A stretch of 42,047 nt of DNA, from contig JAKAOB010000004.1 in NCBI GenBank assembly GCA_021812305.1, forward strand, positions 1-42,047, in the 5' to 3' direction. Below are positions 28,112 through 35,673 of the stretch, one piece after another. Position 1 is the stretch's first letter; the number at the start of each line of letters is the position of its first letter. The position numbers and the translations under genes are program-made. The notes under the pieces were generated by a model that saw only the letters and a program-made list of their open reading frames with translations, did not search any database and was not told the origin of the DNA. This DNA comes from Thermoplasmata archaeon. Its GTDB lineage: Archaea; Thermoplasmatota; Thermoplasmata; Lutacidiplasmatales; UBA184.

Positions 28112-28478
28112 ACGACGTGCTCGGACCAAGCGTAGGAGTTGAGTCCAGTCCTTGGCCATCGAACCTCTCACGTCATGATGGGTTGAACCTCATTACTTTC
28201 AGACGGTGCGGGCAGTGGACTTCTTCGAGGGGGTCCGGATCGACGTGGCGGCACTGACCGCGATCGTCCGCGCGGCCGTGGGGCTCAACGACGAGCACGT
28301 CCGCGAGCGGCGGGCCCGCTGAGGGACCGAGGGCGTCCGGTACGGCCGGGCTCCACGAAGCCCGCCCCGGCCCTGGAGTTCACACGAATCGAGGGAATGG
28401 GGGGTTCGACCCCTGGCTCCAGCGAATCCCTCGAGGACCCCGAAGCCTAAGTGGGCGATCGCCGTGGGCCGGCACAGA

Positions 28479-28934
28479 ATGGCCGATCTGGTGCCCCTCT
28501 TCGTCCAGGTCGCCCTCGTCGTAGCGATCATGATCCTGCTCCTGGTACGGTGCGCTCACACGATACGCCCCTACGAGGCAGGGCTGCTTAGCATCCTCGG
28601 CTCCTACCGAGCGCAGCTCGCTCCGGGATTCCACTTCACGCACCCGCTCGGGAGCGTCTGACGGGTGGACCTGCGGACGAGGGGGCTTCGGATCGTCCCC
28701 CGTCGGAACCCCGTGATCGGCGGGGTGGTCAGCGCGGGCGGCGAAGCCTCGTTCCGCGTGACGGACACACCTCGGGCGGCCTTTCAGACCCAGGACGTGG
28801 ACCGGAGAGTGGAGGAGGCCATCGACGCCGCGATCGTCGCGTCGCTCAAGGGCCGGGACCTTCCGCGAGAGGGAGCGGGCGCCTTCGGATTGGATCCCTT
28901 GGCGCGGGACGCCTTGGACCAGACGGTCGCCTGA
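28479..28934 (+). pseudogene. Degenerate paralog of the 20385-20882 SPFH-like gene: in-frame TGA at 28659-28661 and 3' end truncated at the IS boundary
   Basis: MADLVPLFVQVALVVAIMILLLVRCAHTIRPYEAGLLSILGSYRAQLAPGFHFTHPLGSV*RVDLRTRGLRIVPRRNPVIGGVVSAGGEASFRVTDTPRAAFQTQDVDRRVEEAIDAAIVASLKGRDLPREGAGAFGLDPLARDALDQTVA*; aligns end-to-end with the intact copy up to DQ. Confidence 0.88.
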
Positions 28935-29852
28935 CGTGTACCCCGCCGGGTCCGGCAGCCAGGGTAGGGGTGCGGGGGAGGGATTCGTTGGTTCGGTTCG
29001 TGCTTCCTGACTCTCCACCTTTCGTTCGGCGAACTCTCGCGGCGTGAGATATCCGAGCGACGAGTGCGGTCGCTCAGTGTTGTTGTCTTCGATCGACTCC
29101 GCGAGCCGTCGGTGGGTCACGAGGAAACTCTCCGGCTCTCGGAGCCACAGGTAATCCTGCTTGAGGTGGCCGTGGAACGACTCCTGAAGCCCGTTGTCCT
29201 CCGGCCGCTTCTTCCGAGTCCAGCGCAGATCCAGGCCGAGGAGCTTCGTCCCTTCGCGGAACCGCTGCGCGATGAACTGCGATCCTTGGTCGGTCACCAG
29301 AATCGTGCCGGGCGCCTGGAGGAGCTTCGGGAACCGCCTCGCCACAGCGCCCTCGACCACGGAGAGCGCCTCCGGGGCGCCGCAGTTCGGGAAGAACTCC
29401 CAGTGCACGACCTCTCGCGTGCAGGCGTCGAGGATCGCCATCAGCGGGCACGGGCCGAAGTCCGTCGTATCGATCTCGGTGAGGTCGGTGTACCACCGCT
29501 CGTTCGGCCGCTCGGCGGTGAGGCGACCCGTCGGCGGAAGACGAGGCCGAGGGAAGTGCGCGGGACGCAGCAGTCCCTCGGTGGCCATGAGGCGATGGAC
29601 CCGCTTGCGATTGACCGAGAGGCCCGCCCGTCGGAGCATCGCCCAGACCCGGCGATGGCCGAACGTAGGGTGGGCGAAGGCGATCTGACGCAGCTGGTCG
29701 AGGATTCGGGGCTCATCGGCGCGCTTTCGAGAGCCGCTCCGATGCGGGAGGTAGTAGACCGTCGACCGGTCGAGAGCCGCCCAGTGGGCGGCCCGGGCCG
29801 TGGGGACCCCGTGGCTCCGAAGCGTCATCGCGAGCTGCCTCCGTCGTTTTTT
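28932..29852 (-). CDS. IS3-like transposase OrfB (DDE integrase core), expressed by -1 frameshift; no stop codon inside the element
   Basis: NERWYTDLTEIDTTDFGPCPLMAILDACTREVVHWEFF...TILVTDQGSQFIAQRF...KRPEDNGLQESFHGHLKQDYLW...SIEDNNTERPHSSLGYLTPREFAE. The frame continues open to 28380 in flanking DNA. Confidence 0.93.
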
Positions 29853-30139
29853 CCCTCGACGGACCCGAGCTCCTCTTTGAACACCTGCGGCGCGATCGCC
29901 TGCTCGGCGATCAGCCGCTTGAGACGGGCCATCTCCTGCCGTTGCCGCTGCAGCGGGGTGCCCTGGTGGTTCTCGAGACCGGCGCGCATGGCGCCGAGCG
30001 CCTGGTCCTTCCACTTGTAGAACTGGGCGGAGTGAAGGCCGTGGGCGCGGCAGATCGCCTCGACGTTGGCGTTCGGCTGGATCCCCTCGAGGATAATCCG
30101 CAGCTTCTCCTCGCTGCTCCACGTCTTCCGCGTGGTCAT
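29825..30139 (-). CDS. IS3-like transposase OrfA (HTH)
   Basis: MTTRKTWSSEEKLRIILEGIQPNANVEAICRAHGLHSAQFYKWKDQALGAMRAGLENHQGT...RLKRLIAEQAI. Confidence 0.92.
   Translation of the reverse strand: MTTRKTWSSEEKLRIILEGIQPNANVEAICRAHGLHSAQFYKWKDQALGAMRAGLENHQGTPLQRQRQEMARLKRLIAEQAIAPQVFKEELGSVEGKNDGGSSR
29846..29852 (-). promoter_or_regulatory. Programmed -1 ribosomal frameshift slippery heptamer A_AAA_AAC
   Basis: Minus-strand GAG GGA AAA AAC GAC in the orfA frame; a -1 slip gives the CGA CGG AGG CAG (RRRQLAM) orfB frame. Confidence 0.85.
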
Positions 30140-30363
30140 GGGACCTCCGCGGAAGGGTCCAGGCGTCGGTCGTTCTCTTCGGTTTCGGTTACCCCGGACC
30201 CTCCCCCAAACCCCCACCAGGATGCCTGCCGGAATCTACGGGGGTACGCGCCAAAATTTGCCATCCCATTTTCGGGGAGATCTGCTCGCCCACTTGCAGT
30301 GGGACACTTCTGGCGGCCGACCTTGGCCTAGCGCCAATGATAAACTTCTTCGCTGGGGTGCCT

Positions 30364-30963
30364 CTACCGGTGGCGGAGTAGATACTGCTTAGACTCGGGA
30401 AAGCTCATCGGCGCAGCGGTCGCCCTGACTTCGAGATCTGCGGCTGCGGCAGATGCAAGGATGGCGTCGAACCCGTTCTTAGGCAGCCATATTGGAGTGC
30501 CTGAACTCCTCACTCGCAGCAAGTACTCCCCTGCGCGAGTCTCAAAATCTCGAGGATGAGCTCGGGCCGCTAGGCTCATGTCAGTCAGCGCCACTGAGAA
30601 TCCCGACCGAGACCATTCGATTCGTGTCTTGCGAGTAGGACCGTAATGGACCTCAAAGCCAGTTCGGTATACGACCAACCGTGTCGCGCCCTTCACAGAT
30701 GTCAATGCCCCAAAGATGAGCGTGCCTGAAACTGTCAAGGCGACTGCCGTGTAGACTGCGGCGTAGAGGTAGTAGTTGGACGCAGGAATCGAGTTTGTAG
30801 AGTGAGGTCCCTCGAAGAGGAGGGGCAGTATCCACCAGGCCCAGAGGATGGCGATGGCCGTGCCTCCAAAGACAAACCCGACGACCATTGGTCGTTTGTC
30901 AGCTCGGTCTCTCGCTGCTAAGGCCTGTAGATCGAACTCACATCCGCTGTCTGATAGGTTCAT
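30364..30963 (-). CDS. Two-TM membrane protein with PH-like C-terminal domain, hypothetical
   Basis: Two hydrophobic segments (MVVGFVFGGTAIAILWAWWILPLLF; YYLYAAVYTAVALTVSGTLIFGALTSV) then a beta-rich region TRLVVYRTGFEVHYGPTRKTRIEWSRSGFSVAL. Confidence 0.7.
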   Translation of the reverse strand: MNLSDSGCEFDLQALAARDRADKRPMVVGFVFGGTAIAILWAWWILPLLFEGPHSTNSIPASNYYLYAAVYTAVALTVSGTLIFGALTSVKGATRLVVYRTGFEVHYGPTRKTRIEWSRSGFSVALTDMSLAARAHPRDFETRAGEYLLRVRSSGTPIWLPKNGFDAILASAAAADLEVRATAAPMSFPESKQYLLRHR

Positions 30964-31278
30964 CCGCAGTTGTGAAGGGGGAGTGAATGGTAATAATCCT
31001 CCAAGTTCGGAGCTGGTATTTTAAGCCCGTCAAATCGAAGAGAAAGCTAGTAACCCTTCACACCGAGGCTTGACGAGCCGGTCGGCTGGGGATTGCACCC
31101 GGCGGTTCTGACAGTCCGTGGCGAAAGGTACCCCCCATTTTGTCAAGAGAACAGAAGCCGCGCAAAAGTGTAGAGGTACATTCGGGCGCGACGCGATCGA
31201 CCCCTTGCGGCTGCCGCCCATTAGTACTGGCCGGCCGTCCACGACTCGTTCCAAGGGAATGTGTTATGTAGTTATTAC

Positions 31279-31294
31279 ACATGTTATGACATGT
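31279..31294. promoter_or_regulatory. Operator-like repeat ACATGT-TATG-ACATGT at the MNT-HEPN start
   Basis: Two copies of palindromic ACATGT separated by 4 bp, between AT-rich GTTATTAC and the ATG at 31299. Confidence 0.5.
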
Positions 31295-31298
31295 ATAC

Positions 31299-31898
31299 AT
31301 GCGGCTCCACCACGCCCTTGAGAGTCTCTTCACCAGTCCAGTGACGCTTCGGACAGCACGTGCCGTCGTTCAGTCGGGTCCGCTCGAGCGGACGGGACGA
31401 GAACTAGCTCGGGCCGCGGCGGCCTCCGCCCCACAGACCATCAAAGCCCTCACTGAGTTCGAAAGAATAGGGCTGGTGACGAAGCGAGTAGTTGGTCGTT
31501 CTCATGTCTGGCAGCTCAACCAGAAGCACGTACTGACGGAGGCATTGCGTAACCTATTCAAGTTCGAAGCAGAACTGCCAGCGCGCTTTCAATCCGATCT
31601 CACGGAGGCAATGAGCCATCTGCCGGTTCAGGAGGTCATCCTGTTCGGATCAGTCGCTCGCGGGACGGAGTCGGATTTCAGTGACGCTGACCTCTATGTG
31701 GTCCTATCCCGAAAGGGGTCGCACGACGCTCTTCAAGAGGCACTTACCCCGGTAACCGTTCACTTCATCCAACGGTATGGAACGGTAATCTCGCCATTGA
31801 TCTATACGGCAACCGAGGCCTCTGAGCCGAGAAGTCCCGGGCTGATGCGGTCTATCCGGAGAGAGGGCATCCCGATTGTGGGGGGCGTCAATGGGTGA
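31299..31898 (+). CDS. HTH plus minimal nucleotidyltransferase (MNT) protein, putative antitoxin
   Basis: N-terminal HTH-like RTGRELARAAAASAPQTIKALTEFERIGLVTKRVVGRSHVWQL, then VILFGSVARGTESDFSDADLYVV (GSxxxG...DxD). Confidence 0.85.
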   Translation: MRLHHALESLFTSPVTLRTARAVVQSGPLERTGRELARAAAASAPQTIKALTEFERIGLVTKRVVGRSHVWQLNQKHVLTEALRNLFKFEAELPARFQSDLTEAMSHLPVQEVILFGSVARGTESDFSDADLYVVLSRKGSHDALQEALTPVTVHFIQRYGTVISPLIYTATEASEPRSPGLMRSIRREGIPIVGGVNG

Positions 31899-32286
31899 AC
31901 GCAGAACCACGGTGCAGCCGAAGGACAAGGCCAGGGTGTACCTTCGAAGAGCTCGGAACTTCGGACGTGCGATGGACGCGGCGTTAGAAACCAAGAACGC
32001 TGACGCCGTGGCGCTTTCGGCCGTTCATACCGTGATTTCGGCGTGCGACGCGCTCACCATACACAACCTGGGGATGCGATCCGCGGCTCAGGATCACTCA
32101 GAGGTTCTGAAGCTGCTCCCCCAGTCGGGGGCGCCTGACCGGGTCATAACCCAGGTTCGGCAGGTCCTGTCTCTGAAGAATCGAGTCGAGTACGAGGCAC
32201 GCGAAGTGTCGCCTGACGAGGCTACACGCATTGCCACGGCTGCCCGACGGGTTCTCGAGTATGTCGGCTCTCAGCTCGAGACATAG
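31891..32286 (+). CDS. HEPN-like protein, putative toxin partner of MNT
   Basis: Helical small protein; AVHTVISACDALTIHNLGMRSAAQDHSEVLKLL...LSLKNRVEYEAREVSPDEATRIATAARRVLEYV; ATG overlaps the MNT stop by 8 bp. Confidence 0.72.
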   Translation: MGERRTTVQPKDKARVYLRRARNFGRAMDAALETKNADAVALSAVHTVISACDALTIHNLGMRSAAQDHSEVLKLLPQSGAPDRVITQVRQVLSLKNRVEYEAREVSPDEATRIATAARRVLEYVGSQLET

Positions 32287-32432
32287 ATCAAGTCCGACCG
32301 CTGCTGTGCTTGGAGGGATTGCCCACACCTTGGGTGAAGGCGAGATTACAGCAAGGGCGCGAGGGCTGTTTCACCGAGGTCACTCCCCGGCAGCGCTCAG
32401 TCGCACAAGCGCCCGGGCCTCAACAAGGAGCA

Positions 32433-32864
32433 CTATCGATCCCTTCGATCGATTATGTCGAGAAGCTCTCTTACGGAGACGACCCGCACGCCGCTCACTC
32501 GCCTGAAGTCCTTGTCGTAGCTCCAGATCGGCGCGTCCAGGACGTCGGCGAGAGCGACGTAGAGATCGTCGTTAAGTGCGTGTGCCGACCTGCACCGTGC
32601 CCTCGCCGAATCCAGCGCCGATCTGAGCAATTCGTCAGGGACTACCTGAAGACTGGCAAGAACATCTTCCAGGAGGCCTTCGACCACAGTGCGGGGAAGG
32701 TTCGCCTTCTCGCAGGCCTCCGGGAAGTGCCTCCGTACCTCCTGAGTAATGATGGCAGGGACGTAGAACTCAAGGCTGTGGGAACCCAGCAGGATCGCTC
32801 GGGATCTACCGTTGGCAATCAGGCTCGAGAAGACCACGCTGGCATCGACGACGACCCTAGTCAT
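32433..32864 (-). CDS. PIN-domain toxin (VapC-like)
   Basis: MTRVVVDASVVFSSLIANGRSRAIL...HALNDDLYVALADVLDAPIWSYDKDFRRVSGVRVVSVREL: PIN acidic residues. Confidence 0.88.
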   Translation of the reverse strand: MTRVVVDASVVFSSLIANGRSRAILLGSHSLEFYVPAIITQEVRRHFPEACEKANLPRTVVEGLLEDVLASLQVVPDELLRSALDSARARCRSAHALNDDLYVALADVLDAPIWSYDKDFRRVSGVRVVSVRELLDIIDRRDR

Positions 32865-33079
32865 CGCACGCGCCGAGCTGCTGCCTTGTTGACCGAACGG
32901 GCGAGCTCGAGCGCGCTCTTCTCCGTCATGTGTGACCCAGCAAGGAGCCGATCGTAAACCTTGAGACGATCCAATTCTCGAATCAAGGCCCGCCGGACAA
33001 CTTCGGCCCATCGAACCTCTGGGTGGCGCTTCATCTCTCGATGCAAGTCCTCTGGCACGGCCAGAGTCATGTTGGGCAT
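32861..33079 (-). CDS. VapB-like antitoxin
   Basis: MPNMTLAVPEDLHREMKRHPEVRWAEVVRRALIRELDRLKVYDRLLAGSHMTEKSALELARSVNKAAARRVR; 4-bp ATGA overlap with the PIN gene. Confidence 0.85.
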   Translation of the reverse strand: MPNMTLAVPEDLHREMKRHPEVRWAEVVRRALIRELDRLKVYDRLLAGSHMTEKSALELARSVNKAAARRVR

Positions 33080-33287
33080 GGTCTTATGCAGTGTTCACGG
33101 ACATAAGTAGATTACGTATCTCTGAGATCCGCATCCTGCTGGGCTGACGAGAGCCTGGGTCGGACCCAACAGGGCATCCAGGCTAATGCTCTCGCCAAAC
33201 CACACCAGTGTGCGCCATCATGGCCAAATTCGGCGGCATATGGTCGTCTGTGTAACGAAGTCTGCACCCGTGACTTCCAATCCTCGC

Positions 33288-34172
33288 TCAACCCCGGGTC
33301 CGCGTCTTGTGCTGTCGATGATAGTGGAGGTAGAACCAGTTCACAAAGGGTCGGCTCTTGCCCTCTTCCTCGACCCTCTCCAGCGCTCTCAGGTAGCCAC
33401 GTCGGGAGCGTACGTCCACGTTAAATGGTGGATAGCCGCCCGCTACCAGGATTACGTTCATCGCCAGTCGGCCGACTCTACCGTTGCCATCTCCGAAGGG
33501 ATGGATCCTCTCCAATCGCAAATGAAATTCTGCCGCCCGTTCCACCGTATGTGCCGTCGTTGCCTGCCTCGCGTTCCACCGGAGGAGCTCCAGCAGCAGC
33601 GGTCGCACTTCTAGCGCTGAAGGCGGCTGAAACGAACTGCCTCGAATCCGAACTTCGTACTGCCGTAATTGACCGGCCACGTCGGCCTTGGTCTGATGAA
33701 ACAGCTCTCGGTGCCACCGAAGGAGGTGACTCAGATCAATTGTTTCCGGTGCACGAAAGAGCCTCTCGGAGAGGGCGGCGTGGCTTCTTGCCTCAAGGAC
33801 ATCCGCAAGCGACTTGGAGCTGGGGGTTACCCCTTTGTCTATCGCCAGAGCCACTTCGTCGAGGGAGAGCGAAGAGCCTTCGATTCGATTGGAGTGAAAG
33901 GTGAATTCGATCGCGAAGTCATGCTCTGCCTTCCGCACCACGGAGTCTGGCCGAGTCCTTTTCAGTGCCGCCCAGGCGGCACGGATCACTTCGAACTCAG
34001 GAAACCAGGTCTCTGCCCAAACCCGCCTCTGCAGGTCAGCTTGAAGCAGAGCAAGATTTGCCGGCAAGGATGTGCCCAGGTAGACTTCCTTCCGACGAAC
34101 TCTGCCCTCCCAACGGTACGTCTCAGCGAGATAGTAGTAGGCACGCTTGCCCCGACGGACGATCCGCAACAT
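33288..34172 (-). CDS. Fic/DOC family protein (putative AMPylator)
   Basis: Fic motif HPFGDGNGRVGR; upstream helix with SNRIEG ((S/T)xxxE(G/N)-type inhibitory motif); FHQTKADVAGQLRQYEVRI. Confidence 0.94.
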   Translation of the reverse strand: MLRIVRRGKRAYYYLAETYRWEGRVRRKEVYLGTSLPANLALLQADLQRRVWAETWFPEFEVIRAAWAALKRTRPDSVVRKAEHDFAIEFTFHSNRIEGSSLSLDEVALAIDKGVTPSSKSLADVLEARSHAALSERLFRAPETIDLSHLLRWHRELFHQTKADVAGQLRQYEVRIRGSSFQPPSALEVRPLLLELLRWNARQATTAHTVERAAEFHLRLERIHPFGDGNGRVGRLAMNVILVAGGYPPFNVDVRSRRGYLRALERVEEEGKSRPFVNWFYLHYHRQHKTRTRG

Positions 34173-34333
34173 GCTCGAGCCTGCCTCTACACATGAATAT
34201 GAAATAGACTATTTATGCAGAATGTAGTGGTACAGCGTCGGGACGCCACGTCGAGTCAGTCGCCAACGGGCCGGCCATCGGCGTCAGTGCGTAAAGCGAC
34301 TCCTCGAGTTGCCGTAAACGGAATCCAGTGGTA

Positions 34334-35660
34334 GTGTGCCAAGGATTGTTGACGGGGGAGGTCTCCCTCCCGTGGGGAACTGCAAGGAACCCAACAGGAG
34401 GAGAGACCCACGGAGCCAGAGGAGATTGCCCAGATAGACTTGACGAACCTGTTCCCGAAAGCCCGCGACTTCGGTGCCGAGGCGCTCGTCCGCTTCCTCC
34501 GTGAGGAGGAGGAGCGCCTGGTCGGACTGCTCGAGTCGGACCGCCTCCCCGACGGGCGGCGACGGTTCGTCCGAGGGGGACGGTATCTCCGCACCCTCGT
34601 GACGAAGCTCGGCAAGGTGGTCGTCGAGGTGGGTCGAATCTACGACCGACTCCGAAGACGGACCTTCGTGCCGGTCCTTCTCGCCCTCGGGTTAGGGCGG
34701 CGGCACTACACCCGCGACCTCCGCCTCGCCTGTGCCGAGGAGGCGAGCCGCACCACCTACGGCGAGGCCTCCGAGTCGATCCAGCGTTCCCTCGGGGTGA
34801 TCGTCCCCCGACGGAGCATCTGGAACTTCGTCCAGGAGCTCGCCCCGTGGGTCGAGCAAGGGACTCGGAGCGTCCCGATCCGAGAAGAAGAGGGCGCTCA
34901 CCTCGCGGACGGCACGTATGTCCGGGGATGGCGTCGGGGCCGCCAGCACGAGGTGAACGTCGCAGTCCGACAGCGGGCGTCGGACCACTCGGTCGAGGTG
35001 GTCGGGATCCAGCTCGGGGGGCCCGCTGGGGCGGTCCTGGGGCCCGAGCCGATCGACCGACTGGTCACCGACGATGCGCCCGCCTACTCCGGGGAGGCCG
35101 CGCGCTGGCACTCCCTGTGCCACGTCCACTTCCTCCGACGGGTCACCGCGCTCCTCACCGAGGAACGAGGACTCATGGATACCCTCGAGCGCGAGGGAGT
35201 GGTCCGGGACCTCGCTGGGGTGCTCGCCCATCTGCGCGCCTCCGTCGCCCGGCATCAGCTCGACGGCAACCGGGTGGCAGTGACCGATCGTGTGGCGGCG
35301 ACCCTCGCCCACCTCGGGAGGGTCGGAACCGAGCTGGAGCAGCGAGGTCTTCGTCAGACCGGGCGCTATGTGCGCGAGCGCGGTCGAGCCACGGTGGTGT
35401 TCGCCGAGGTCACGAACCGAGGAGGGTGGATGCCGGCGACCTCGAACGGCGTGGAGCGAGTGATGGGGATGGTCGCGGACCGGTGCAAGCGGAAGTGGGC
35501 GCACTGGAACGGCGGACTGAGGAATCTCCTGCAGCTGCTGCTGATCCGCAAGACCCGCCCCGCCTCGTACGGGTGGGCGGTGAGAAGCTACTTGAGGGGC
35601 GCCTCGATGCCCGGTCGTCCCCTACCGGTCGGACCTCTCGTCAACAAATCGTGACACAGC
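34334..35660 (+). mobile_element. Second insertion sequence (ISH6/ISLre2-like)
   Basis: Transposase ORF flanked by imperfect inverted repeats: left GTGTGCCAAGGATTGTTGACGGGGGAGGTC, right (reverse complement) GCTGTGTCACGATTTGTTGACGAGAGGTC. Confidence 0.8.
34440..35654 (+). CDS. Transposase, ISH6/ISLre2-like DDE
   Basis: AHLADGTYVRGWRRGRQHEVNVAV...RLVTDDAPAYSGEAARWHSLCHVHFLRRV...SNGVERVMGMVADRCKRKWAHWNGGLRNLLQLLLIR; family name is tentative. Confidence 0.8.
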   Translation: MTNLFPKARDFGAEALVRFLREEEERLVGLLESDRLPDGRRRFVRGGRYLRTLVTKLGKVVVEVGRIYDRLRRRTFVPVLLALGLGRRHYTRDLRLACAEEASRTTYGEASESIQRSLGVIVPRRSIWNFVQELAPWVEQGTRSVPIREEEGAHLADGTYVRGWRRGRQHEVNVAVRQRASDHSVEVVGIQLGGPAGAVLGPEPIDRLVTDDAPAYSGEAARWHSLCHVHFLRRVTALLTEERGLMDTLEREGVVRDLAGVLAHLRASVARHQLDGNRVAVTDRVAATLAHLGRVGTELEQRGLRQTGRYVRERGRATVVFAEVTNRGGWMPATSNGVERVMGMVADRCKRKWAHWNGGLRNLLQLLLIRKTRPASYGWAVRSYLRGASMPGRPLPVGPLVNKS

Positions 35661-35673
35661 ACTGTCGGGCGGC

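Larger units (their letters stand above)
28932..30253 (-). mobile_element. IS3-family-like insertion sequence (about 1.3 kb)
   Basis: orfA/orfB arrangement with -1 overlap; imperfect terminal inverted repeats TGACGTGTACCCC...TCCGGCAG (left, 28932) and TGGCGCGTACCCCC...TTCCGGCAG (reverse complement of right end, 30253). Confidence 0.85.

Noticed and set aside
28205-28322. 38-aa ORF MRAVDFFEGVRIDVAALTAIVRAAVGLNDEHVRERRAR
   Set aside because: Protein-like but too short and unrecognised; may be a gene fragment, not reported as a feature.
28400-28430. GGGGGTTCGACCCCT as a possible tRNA T-arm
   Set aside because: It forms only a short local hairpin; no matching acceptor, D or anticodon arms at tRNA spacing. 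I found no tRNA in the window.
28659-28661. TGA as selenocysteine or Trp recoding
   Set aside because: The intact paralog has Val at this position, neighbouring genes use TGA as a stop, and the gene is also IS-truncated.
30254-30331. KFAIPFSG... after the IS as the missing SPFH C-terminus
   Set aside because: It does not match QFGAKIESVTLRLER of the intact paralog beyond one or two residues.
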